From positions 71,275 to 135,274 of the forward strand of contig CAUZFZ010000006.1 in NCBI GenBank assembly GCA_963579025.1: 64,000 nt of DNA. The letters run 5' to 3'. This DNA is from CAUZFZ01 sp963579025. GTDB lineage: Bacteria; Planctomycetota; Planctomycetia; Planctomycetales; Planctomycetaceae. Below the pieces are notes generated by a model. That model had not been told where the DNA came from. It worked only from the letters and a program-made list of their open reading frames with translations, and ran no database searches. Shown here piece by piece: positions 1 to 7,604 of this stretch. The first letter of the stretch is position 1; every line of letters begins with the position of its first letter. The position numbers were made by a program, and so were the translations under genes.

Positions 1-987
1 CAGCCTGCTGCGACGGGCGATGCTCCGATTCCGGTTGCCGAGCGCGAGATGCCATCAGCGTGGGATCTGGCCGTGCAGGGCGGCCTGTTCATGATTCCGA
101 TCGGCCTGGCTTCGGTCGTGGTGATCGCGTTTGCACTGGAGCGAACGATCGGACTGCGAAGCCGTCGCATCATTCCACCACAACTGTTGTCAGAACTCGA
201 GAGCCTGGATGCCGAAGGCACGGGCATCGATCCCCGCGCCGCGTACCGAGTCTGCCAGGAACATCCATCACCGCTCGGCGGCATTATCCGGGCAGCGGTA
301 CTGAAAATCGGTCGTCCGCATTCGGAAGTCGAAAAAGCTGTTGAGGATGCCGTTGCACGCGAAGCGTCCCTGATGATGCGAAACATGCGGCCGATTAACG
401 TCGTCGCAAGCATCGCACCGTTGCTGGGCCTGATCGGCACGGTGCAGGGCATGATCATGGCGTTCATGGTCACCAGCACGACCTCATCCACGGGCACGGG
501 CAAAGCCCAGGAACTGGCTCAGGGAATCTATACCGCCCTGGTCACGACGTTTGCGGGGCTGTGTGTTGCGGTTGTTGCCGTGCTCATTTCCAACTGGCTG
601 GAGAGCAAAATCGAACGATTGCTGCGGGACATGGAGGAGATATTCCTGGAGATCGTGCCGCAGTTCGAACGCTACGAAGGCAAGGTGCGAGTAACGCGTT
701 CGGCGAGTCAGGAGGCGGGCGAGTCTTCGGGCGTCCTGCTCAAGGGGCGTCCCAATCGGGACCGTGCGGATGTCCAAAAACCCGCTGCCGCTCGATCTCG
801 ACTGCAGCAGCCAAAACAGCCACCAGCAATGCGCCGACCGGTCCCTGTGCCGGAACCTCGCGTTACTGATGATGACGACAGCGTCGCTGACCGTGCCCAG
901 GACGTGATGAGCGACGATGTGATGGACGATTCGGTCGAGGACGAGTACTTCGCGGAGGCAGCACCGGAACCGCGAGGCCAGAAATGA
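1..987 (+). CDS. exbB: ExbB/TolQ/MotA-family proton channel subunit, probably cut at its 5' end
   Basis: This is the inner-membrane proton-channel subunit that pairs with ExbD to power an envelope process. From the ATG at 49 the product is 312 aa, but the frame is open back to base 1, that ATG has no convincing ribosome site, and planctomycete ExbB proteins usually carry an extra N-terminal exported segment, so I think the true start lies outside the window. Membrane segment 1 is at about residues 12-30 (numbered from the ATG at 49). The family core follows, with LLGLIGTVQGMI and ALVTTFAGLCVAVVAVL, which carry the Thr positions equivalent to the E. coli ExbB channel threonines. The last 80 residues are a charged, disordered tail. 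The stop overlaps the exbD start (ATGA), so the two are translationally coupled. Family call is firm, start is not. Confidence 0.88.
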   Translation, partial: QPAATGDAPIPVAEREMPSAWDLAVQGGLFMIPIGLASVVVIAFALERTIGLRSRRIIPPQLLSELESLDAEGTGIDPRAAYRVCQEHPSPLGGIIRAAVLKIGRPHSEVEKAVEDAVAREASLMMRNMRPINVVASIAPLLGLIGTVQGMIMAFMVTSTTSSTGTGKAQELAQGIYTALVTTFAGLCVAVVAVLISNWLESKIERLLRDMEEIFLEIVPQFERYEGKVRVTRSASQEAGESSGVLLKGRPNRDRADVQKPAAARSRLQQPKQPPAMRRPVPVPEPRVTDDDDSVADRAQDVMSDDVMDDSVEDEYFAEAAPEPRGQK

Positions 988-1427
988 AATTCCAACTCAA
1001 GGGAAACGCCGGCAAACGAAACATCGACATGACGCCGATGATTGACTGTGTGTTTCAGCTTTTGCTGTTCTTTCTGGTGTCGAGTCACTTTGAAGAGCAG
1101 GCCCGCATGACCGGTGAAGGTGAGCTGGATGCCCACCTGCCCGAAGCCGCTGCGGCCATGCCGATGACGATGAAGCCGCAGGAGATGATCATCAACATTT
1201 CGTCCATCGGTGAGTTCTACGTTGGCGGAGAGGCCTACACGGAACCGCAACTGGTGGCTCGCCTGGAACGTGCCAACGTCGATAACCCGACGAATCAATC
1301 TGTCGTGATTCGGGGTGACGAAGGTGCCGACTGGAAATACGTTGCACGGGTCATGAGCCTGTGCAATCAGGCTCGTATCCGTGATTACCGGGTGGCAGTT
1401 GTTCCTGAGGCGGAAACACCGCAGTAG
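984..1427 (+). CDS. exbD: ExbD/TolR-family biopolymer transport protein
   Basis: The 147-aa partner of ExbB has one membrane helix and a periplasmic domain. A short cytoplasmic stretch precedes DMTPMIDCVFQLLLFFLV at residues 16-33. The Asp in PMID is the proton-carrying residue of the family. The C-terminal half is the periplasmic domain, with the common VVIRGDEGADWKYVARVM signature. It overlaps exbB by ATGA and lies 17 bp before the large downstream gene, so all three look like one operon. TolR and ExbD cannot be told apart from sequence alone; the downstream partner, which carries a TolA/TonB-type SxxxH helix, suggests an energy-transduction role. Confidence 0.9.
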   Translation: MKFQLKGNAGKRNIDMTPMIDCVFQLLLFFLVSSHFEEQARMTGEGELDAHLPEAAAAMPMTMKPQEMIINISSIGEFYVGGEAYTEPQLVARLERANVDNPTNQSVVIRGDEGADWKYVARVMSLCNQARIRDYRVAVVPEAETPQ

Positions 1428-1444
1428 AGGATGCCAGGACCATC

Positions 1445-4400
1445 ATGAGAAATCTCCGCAGGATCGCTGAAGCGGAAACCGCACGAGTGGCGGCGGAAGA
1501 AGCGTTTCGCACTTCGACTGCGGCGACATTCGCCGTGGGAAGCAGCGTTATGGCTTTCCTGAGCATGATGACCCGGTACGAGGCCGGAGACCCGACTCCA
1601 CTGCCCGGCATGGGCGACCTTGTCGGACAAATCGGCTGGGCGGCTGGCCTGGGCGGTTCCATGTTCGCGATGTGGTGGCTGACGCGCGGTCGCGTCATGA
1701 AGCGACTGCAGGGCGCGGTCGTCTTCAGTCTGATGGTGCATCTGCTGATGTGTGTGGCCATTCAGGAACTCCACGTGAACGTCTCCCTGTCCGATCGGGT
1801 CGCGGCGGCGGCGGAAGAAGACCTCTCGCTGGAAGAACTGACGCTGCCTGATTATGGCGGCATGGAAAATCCGGACGCTCAGGCCGCGGAGTGGGAAGAG
1901 GTCTCAGACACGCCGACTCCGGAGTCCCTGCAGGAAGAACTGGCACGACAGCAGGCCGAACTCGAAAACCCGGACGCGCCTCAAGAGGTCGAAGTTGAGC
2001 GCGACTTGGAAGTGGCATCTGCGGACGCACCGACTCGTCAGCAGACCGACGCCGAAGCGTTTGGAGAGGCAACGCCGACCGAGATCGCGCGTCAGGAATC
2101 GGATCAGCCGCAGGCCGACGTTCCTGATGCTGCGGCCACTCCTGAAGTCCAGACCAGTGAGGCCGCGCAGGCCGAGGCCGAGGAGCGACAGACAGAACTG
2201 GATCGCCAGGCGAACGATCCAACGAAGGCCGAGCGCGAACAGACCGAACTCGCATCGGCCAATTCCCCATCATTTGAAGCGGCTCAGATTGAGGCGCAGC
2301 GCAACAATGACACACCCGAGCAGACGAGTCAGGAAATCGATTTTGGCGAGCGGTCAACGGCCGAAGCCCGCACGGTTTCCCCGACCGCTGCCGAGAATGT
2401 CGAGGTTACGACGGAACAGGCCGCTCAGCTTGCAGCTCAGGAGCGGGCTATTGAAGCCGCGCAGCGGGCGCAGGCCGAGTTGAATGCTCAGCGGACGACG
2501 CAGGACGTGCAGTCGGCCGCCGCTCAGCAGGTGACGGTCACCAGTGTCAGCCCGGATCGTGTTGCGGCAGCGGACAGCAACCTGCCCAACACCGCACCGA
2601 CCAGTGGTGGAGCCGCCGCCTTGTCGCGCGATACGAGTGCTGCCTCAGGAACATCAGCCGCGCAGGTCGCTGCTCAAACTGTACAGGTCGCGGCAGCGGG
2701 CGGAGTCAGCTCGACAGAGCTGAGCGAGAACGCCGCGGTCAGTACGGCAACACGGGGTCAGAACGCGACCGTTCCAACAGGCTCGGCAGCCAACACGGGA
2801 ACAGCAGCACTCGGGACGTCGCAGGCCGGTGTTGCATCTGTCTCACGGGGACAGATCGGACGTCAATCCAATGCCACGGGCCAGGCTCGGCTTGGCCAGG
2901 CTGTCCAGGCGGGGATTACCGCGAACACCACCACGACGAACGGCACGCAACAGGCTGGAGCGGCCGGCACGCAGGCGAACGAAGTTGCCGTTGCGAGTGC
3001 CGGCAATGCACCCCAGGCGGCATCGCGTGTGCTGACGGGTGGACCATCCAAGACGGGTGTGGACCGCAATGCGTCGACATCCGGACTACCGGCGCGTTCA
3101 ACCAATGGAAGCCGCGGAACGCCAGGTGCGGGAGCAACGAGCGCTTCAAACTCCGGCAGCCCGCGCGTGGCGCGTTCGACCGGCAGTAGCGGTCTGACTG
3201 CTCGATCCACGGAACCGTCGGCCCGGCTTTCTCAGAACGCGGGCCTGTCAGCCGGTGGCAGCTCGGGCACCGGTACAACTCGATCGGCTGCCGCCATGAC
3301 GGCACTGCCTGCGGCTGCCGTTGCAGCAGAACAGGGAGGTGCCCTGGTCATGGCCGGCCCGCGGGCCGCGCGTGCCCGACCGTCGGGTGGAGCCAAGAGT
3401 AGTTTGTCCGGACCACGCACCGGCACGGTCGCGCGTCGAACTGCTGGATTGCCGGGCAGCACAAGCCGTGTGACTGGTCCCAGCCGGTCACGGCCAGGTC
3501 TTCCGACCGGTCTTGCCGGTGGTGGTCTGAAGTCGGGTCGAGTGACAGGCGCGGGCCGACCGAAGCTGGCTTCGGCCACGGAAGTTGCCGGCATGATCCG
3601 CCAATCAGTTCCGGGCGTCGGTGCTTCGCCCGAGGCACGCGTCAGCGCCGGTTTTTCGATGCGGCGTCCAAGTGTGCGAACCGAGGCGGTGCGTCGGCTC
3701 GGCGGTTCAGACGCGTCTGAAACGGCCGTCGAGCGGGGGCTCGCCTGGCTGGCCAACCATCAGTACGCGGACGGTCACTGGAGCGTGCATGACCTCAATT
3801 GCAAAGACCATGAGTGTGACGGGCACGGCACGTTCAAGTCGGACACGGCGGCGACAGGATTGGCGCTGTTGACCTTCCTGGGCGCTGGCTACACGCATAA
3901 GTCGGGTGAGCACCAGGACGTGGTTGAACGTGGCCTGCGCTGGCTGCGTGTGCATCAGAAGGCCAGCGGTGATCTGTTTGCTGACGAAAGTGAATTCGTA
4001 TGGCTCTACAGCCACGGCATGGCTGCCATCGCACTGTGCGAAGCTTACGGAATGAGCCGTGATGAAGCCTTGAAGGGACCAGCTCAGCGATCACTCGATT
4101 TCATTGTCGAGGCACAGCATCCGGAATTTGGAGGCTGGCGATATCGGCCTCAATTCGAATCCGATACGTCGGTTTCCGGATGGCAGTTGATGGCACTGAA
4201 GAGTGGCGAGATGGCTGGTCTGACAGTCCCGCAGCGGACATACGATCTGACCTCGCATTGGCTCGACTCGGTGGAGAAGAAAGGCTCTCCTGGCCGGTTC
4301 AAGTACCACCCGACACGCGAAGTCGGCTTGGCGATGACAGCAGAAGGCCTGTTGATGCGGCAGTATCTGGGGGCTGGCCGGACTGATTCGGCACTCATCG

Positions 4401-4717
4401 CCGGGGCTGACTATCTGCGTGCTCGACTGCCGAAGGAGTCTCAGCGCGACCTTTACTACTGGTACTACGGAACGCAGGTCATGTACCACATGCAGGGCAA
4501 GCACTGGGACGACTGGAATGCGGCCCTAAGAAATACGCTGGTCAATTCACAGCAGAAGACCGGCCCGACATCCGGAAGCTGGGAACCGGTGGGATCAAAT
4601 CCCGCCAAATGGGGCGCCGCCGGCGGTCGTCACTACACGACCTGCCTGAGCCTGTTGATGCTCGAGGTCTACTACCGCCACCTGCCCTTGTACCTGGAAC
4701 TTGGCGGTTCGAAGTAA
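1445..4717 (+). CDS. Large membrane protein: TolA/TonB-like SxxxH helix, low-complexity linker, C-terminal prenyltransferase/squalene-cyclase-like repeat domain
   Basis: The product is 1090 aa. An AGGA ribosome site lies 7 bp before the ATG. Hydrophobic segments lie near residues 24-44 and 62-80, and a third at 91-107 contains Ser95-x3-His99 (FSLMVHLL), the spacing of the functional SxxxH motif in TonB and TolA. Residues about 120-720 are Ala/Gln/Glu/Thr then Ser/Gly/Arg-rich low complexity, fit to span the periplasm. Residues about 740-1085 form an alpha/alpha toroid of prenyltransferase/squalene-oxidase type, with repeats such as GLAWLANHQYADGHW, GLRWLRVHQ and DFIVEAQHPEFGGW. I see no DXDD cyclase motif, so the toroid may bind rather than catalyse. 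Position directly after exbB-exbD argues that the channel drives it. Function is inference. Confidence 0.82.
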   Translation: MRNLRRIAEAETARVAAEEAFRTSTAATFAVGSSVMAFLSMMTRYEAGDPTPLPGMGDLVGQIGWAAGLGGSMFAMWWLTRGRVMKRLQGAVVFSLMVHLLMCVAIQELHVNVSLSDRVAAAAEEDLSLEELTLPDYGGMENPDAQAAEWEEVSDTPTPESLQEELARQQAELENPDAPQEVEVERDLEVASADAPTRQQTDAEAFGEATPTEIARQESDQPQADVPDAAATPEVQTSEAAQAEAEERQTELDRQANDPTKAEREQTELASANSPSFEAAQIEAQRNNDTPEQTSQEIDFGERSTAEARTVSPTAAENVEVTTEQAAQLAAQERAIEAAQRAQAELNAQRTTQDVQSAAAQQVTVTSVSPDRVAAADSNLPNTAPTSGGAAALSRDTSAASGTSAAQVAAQTVQVAAAGGVSSTELSENAAVSTATRGQNATVPTGSAANTGTAALGTSQAGVASVSRGQIGRQSNATGQARLGQAVQAGITANTTTTNGTQQAGAAGTQANEVAVASAGNAPQAASRVLTGGPSKTGVDRNASTSGLPARSTNGSRGTPGAGATSASNSGSPRVARSTGSSGLTARSTEPSARLSQNAGLSAGGSSGTGTTRSAAAMTALPAAAVAAEQGGALVMAGPRAARARPSGGAKSSLSGPRTGTVARRTAGLPGSTSRVTGPSRSRPGLPTGLAGGGLKSGRVTGAGRPKLASATEVAGMIRQSVPGVGASPEARVSAGFSMRRPSVRTEAVRRLGGSDASETAVERGLAWLANHQYADGHWSVHDLNCKDHECDGHGTFKSDTAATGLALLTFLGAGYTHKSGEHQDVVERGLRWLRVHQKASGDLFADESEFVWLYSHGMAAIALCEAYGMSRDEALKGPAQRSLDFIVEAQHPEFGGWRYRPQFESDTSVSGWQLMALKSGEMAGLTVPQRTYDLTSHWLDSVEKKGSPGRFKYHPTREVGLAMTAEGLLMRQYLGAGRTDSALIAGADYLRARLPKESQRDLYYWYYGTQVMYHMQGKHWDDWNAALRNTLVNSQQKTGPTSGSWEPVGSNPAKWGAAGGRHYTTCLSLLMLEVYYRHLPLYLELGGSK

Positions 4718-4755
4718 GTAGCCGAAGCCGCAAGACTTTGGCCAGACCGAAGAAA

Positions 4756-4780
4756 CCAAACTCTGGCGAGTTCGCTACAT
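4756..4780 (-). repeat. Dispersed repeat of the GTAGCsGAACTCGCC family
   Basis: Between the convergent 1445-4717 gene and fliM, the minus strand reads a GTAGC-GAACTCGCCAGAG sequence. Closely related copies occur at 45004-45026 and 53743-53760, all intergenic. It may help end transcription between convergent genes, but there is no T-run. Confidence 0.5.
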
Positions 4781-4783
4781 CCG

Positions 4784-5827
4784 TTACTTCACGACTGACG
4801 AAGCGCTGGACTCCAGGCTCACTGGTTCTTCGATGACTACTTGCGGCGGCTCCAACTCCCTGTCAATGCGGATCGCTTTCTGGCCGTTGTAGACGCCCGG
4901 GAACCCGCGGAAAACCGGGCGATCGTCGATGCGTACTTCAGCACCCGAAGCGGTTTCGTGATCCGTCAGAATCACATCCCCGACCTCCAGGTTGAGCAGG
5001 TCCGCAGCGGTGAGCGATGTGCTTGCCAGCCGGACGCTCAAGTTAACTGTCTGTTGGGAATTCTCGTTTTCGCTATTCGATTGGCGCCGTTCGTTGATGG
5101 ACTCCCTCCGATGGGGCAGGCCGCTCTCTGATGTCAGACGACTGGTGGTTGCCGCAATCGCGCTGAATGGGATACACAGATTCAGCATCCCGCGTTCCTC
5201 AGCCATCCCGACTTCAAAGCTAACCCGCACAACAACTTCGTCGGGCGACATGATCTGCTGGCTCTGTGCATGACTCTCGGTCTGTACGACCGACAGCCGC
5301 AGGTCACACACGTTAATCCAGGCGTTTTCCAATGCTCGCAGTGCCAGTTCAATCACACGTGACGCCAGACGCAATTCAATATCGGTCAGCGGCCGTTGGG
5401 GCGCACTGCCACAAGTGTTGCGGCCACCACCCAGCAAACGGTCGACGATCGGAAACACGATCTGCGGATTGAGATCGAGAATGAGGTGTCCTTCCAACCC
5501 CTTTGACTCGATCAGGCTGAAGCATGTCGGGTTTGCCAGTCCAGAAACGAACTGGGCGTATGCGAGCTGATCGACGCGGGTCAGCCGGACCTCGCAGATT
5601 GTTCGCAGCATGCCACTCAGCCCCGCACTGAATTCTCGACTGAATCCATCGTGCAGGGTCCGGATCGCACGGATTTGCTCACTGGTGACTCGTTGGGGAG
5701 GAGTGAATTCCTGGCCCCTGGCTTGATTGCCGGACGCAGCGGGTGCGGCCATCTGCGTGGCATGGCTGCCTGAGTCCAGAGCAGCAAGCAGCGATTCGAC
5801 TTCTGACTGGCTAAGAACGTCCGCCAT
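4784..5827 (-). CDS. fliM: Flagellar motor switch protein FliM
   Basis: FliM forms the C-ring of the flagellar motor with FliG and FliN and binds phosphorylated CheY. The 347-aa product opens with LSQSEVESLLAAL at residues 5-17, which is the conserved N-terminal CheY-P-binding peptide. The middle domain follows (SFSLIESKGLEGHLILDLN-like region with FSLIESKGLEG and DRLLGGG), and the C-terminal part is the SpoA/FliN-like domain, with LEVGDVILTDHETASGAEV and a VFRGFPGVYNG loop. Length is normal for the family. No other C-ring gene is adjacent: proA lies upstream on the same strand and a convergent gene lies downstream. With the FliA-type sigma factor at 59209-59991 it indicates a flagellated cell. 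Confidence 0.93.
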   Translation of the reverse strand: MADVLSQSEVESLLAALDSGSHATQMAAPAASGNQARGQEFTPPQRVTSEQIRAIRTLHDGFSREFSAGLSGMLRTICEVRLTRVDQLAYAQFVSGLANPTCFSLIESKGLEGHLILDLNPQIVFPIVDRLLGGGRNTCGSAPQRPLTDIELRLASRVIELALRALENAWINVCDLRLSVVQTESHAQSQQIMSPDEVVVRVSFEVGMAEERGMLNLCIPFSAIAATTSRLTSESGLPHRRESINERRQSNSENENSQQTVNLSVRLASTSLTAADLLNLEVGDVILTDHETASGAEVRIDDRPVFRGFPGVYNGQKAIRIDRELEPPQVVIEEPVSLESSASSVVK

Positions 5828-5867
5828 CCGTGGCGTCTCCGAAAGCAGGGTCGCTTGTCAACGACGA

Positions 5868-7124
5868 CTATTTGATTTGTCCGTTTCCGTGGACAACGTA
5901 CTTGTAACTTGTGAGTTCGCGGAGTCCGCACGGGCCTCGCGCGTGAAAACGATCCGTGCTGATACCAATCTCCGCACCCAGACCATACTCGTTGCCGTCA
6001 TTGAACCGCGTGCTGGTGTTGATGTGGACCGCCGCCGAATCGACAGACGCCGAGAACTTCGTGGCCGCAGCGATATTTGTGGTCACAATCGACTCGGTGT
6101 GATGCGAGCCATACTCGTTTATATGGTTGATCGCATCGTTCACACTGTCGACGACTTTCACCGACATCACCAGGCCAAGAAACTCAGTGCGAAAGTCTTC
6201 GTCGGTCGCGGACAGAGCGTTTGGGATCATTTCCACAGAACGCGGACAGCACCGCAGCTCCACGCCAGCCGACTGCAAATCCTCGCCGACCGCCGGGAGA
6301 AATTCCGCGGCGATGTCTCGATGGACCAGCAGTGATTCGGCCGCGTTGCACACACCCGTGCGCTGACACTTGCTGTTCACCGTGATGCTGCGTGCCATTT
6401 CCAGATCGGCTGCCGAGTCGACATACACGTGACAGTTGCCGTCGAGGTGGCGAATGACAGGCATCGTCGCTTCAGCGTCAACACGTTCGATCAGCCCCTT
6501 GCCACCGCGTGGAATCGTGACGTCAATGCCACCGGCACACTTGAGGAACGCGCCCACGGCATCGCGGTCCGTTGTATCAACCAGTTGCACGGCATGTTCG
6601 GGCAGGTCGTGTTCCTTGAGTGCCTCCACGAGCAATCGATGCAGTGCCAGGTTGCTGTGCAGTGCTTCCTTACCACCGCGCAGAATCACGGCGTTGCCGC
6701 TCTTCACACAGATCGCAGCTGCGTCTGCTGTCACGTTGGGCCTGGATTCGAAGATGAAAAACACAACACCCAGTGGAACTCGGACGCGGGTCACAAGCAG
6801 CCCGTTCGGACGCACATTGCTTTCAAAGATCTCACCGACAGGGTCGGGCAGTGCTGCCACTTCCTCAAGCGCCGAGGCGACTGCATCGAGTCGGGTTTCG
6901 TCCAGACGCAATCGATCCACCTGAGCAGGAGTCAGCCCGTAGTCTGGAGCCGCCGCAATGTCTTTCGCATTGGCTTCCGCGATGTCCGACGTGCGAGTGC
7001 GGACCAGCTCTGCGGATCGGCGCAGCCAACCGTTTTTCTGGTCACCCGTAGCAGTCACCAGTTGCCGCGACGCGTCACGGGCTTTTGCCGTCCAATCGGC
7101 TGCATAGGCGGTGAAGTCAGTCAT
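5868..7124 (-). CDS. proA: Glutamate-5-semialdehyde dehydrogenase (gamma-glutamyl phosphate reductase)
   Basis: ProA reduces gamma-glutamyl phosphate to glutamate semialdehyde with NADPH in proline synthesis. I place the start at the ATG at 7124, giving 418 aa, the usual family length. The frame extends upstream to 7256, but those 44 residues look non-family. Visible motifs are the nucleotide-binding region VFFIFESRPNVTADAAA, the KSGNAVILRGGKEA stretch, TIPRGGKGLI, and the catalytic cysteine in QRTGVCNAAE (Cys259). GLGAEIGISTDRFHARGP near the end is characteristic of ProA. proB is not in the window. It lies 40 bp upstream of fliM on the same strand, so the two may share a transcript despite unrelated roles. 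Confidence 0.95.
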   Translation of the reverse strand: MTDFTAYAADWTAKARDASRQLVTATGDQKNGWLRRSAELVRTRTSDIAEANAKDIAAAPDYGLTPAQVDRLRLDETRLDAVASALEEVAALPDPVGEIFESNVRPNGLLVTRVRVPLGVVFFIFESRPNVTADAAAICVKSGNAVILRGGKEALHSNLALHRLLVEALKEHDLPEHAVQLVDTTDRDAVGAFLKCAGGIDVTIPRGGKGLIERVDAEATMPVIRHLDGNCHVYVDSAADLEMARSITVNSKCQRTGVCNAAESLLVHRDIAAEFLPAVGEDLQSAGVELRCCPRSVEMIPNALSATDEDFRTEFLGLVMSVKVVDSVNDAINHINEYGSHHTESIVTTNIAAATKFSASVDSAAVHINTSTRFNDGNEYGLGAEIGISTDRFHARGPCGLRELTSYKYVVHGNGQIK

Positions 7125-7313
7125 ATCCGGGAGACGCTTCCATTTGCCCTGATTTCTTGACGACCGTTCAGGCGTCAGGACGGCCTCGAAAGCACGGCTC
7201 ATTCCGTGCCGGGAATCCACTTCATGGAGTATCCGGCAGTCCCGAAAACGTGTCAACGCGGCTCGAAACCGGGGCTAGCCGGCAACTCGTAGGGAATCAT
7301 TTGATTCTCGAAT

Positions 7314-7533
7314 AGCCGCGAAGCGGCGACAGGAGATAGCCTGGGGCGCAAGCCCCAGGATGACAGTCAACCGACACGTTGAGCCGCAAAGCGGCGGCAC
7401 GTGTCATGGTGGAATCGGAAACGTCCAACGTCCAACGTCCAACGCCTGCCGCCGCTTCGCGGCTCTCAAGTCGTGGTCACACCTCAGTCCTGGGGCTTGC
7501 GCCCCAGGCTATTACCTGTCGCCGCTTCGCGGC
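7314..7533. repeat. Long inverted repeat flanking short tandem copies, in a 480-bp non-coding spacer
   Basis: The spacer 7125-7604 holds no convincing gene. The left arm at 7314-7359 (AGCCGCGAAGCGGCGACAGG, then a CCTGGGGCGCAAGCCCCAGG core) is repeated in reverse at 7489-7533 with only a few differences. Each arm contains its own hairpin, CCTGGGGC around GCGCAA. Between the arms lie further CGCGAAGCGG-type pieces (about 7380-7396 and 7449-7463) and 3.5 copies of the heptamer ACGTCCA at 7420-7444. The whole looks like a mobile or REP-like palindromic element of planctomycete genomes. Confidence 0.75.
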
Positions 7534-7604
7534 TGGACGCTGACACGGCTTCGCCGTTGAAATTCGGCAATCAATTGATTCCCGCCTGCTGCAGCGCAGC
7601 CTCG

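Noticed and set aside
3232..3756. Long antisense frames over the low-complexity linker of the toroid protein
   Set aside because: Low-complexity GC-rich DNA opens all frames; the plus-strand gene continues through to a recognisable domain.
6429..7160. A 243-codon plus-strand frame opposite proA
   Set aside because: proA is certain on the minus strand, and this frame shows no protein family features.
7420..7444. Heptamer tandem repeat considered as a CRISPR or iteron array
   Set aside because: Only 3.5 copies of 7 bp with no spacers and no replication gene nearby.
7360..7560. Short plus-strand frames across the proA upstream spacer
   Set aside because: They consist of translated palindromic repeats and have no protein-like pattern.
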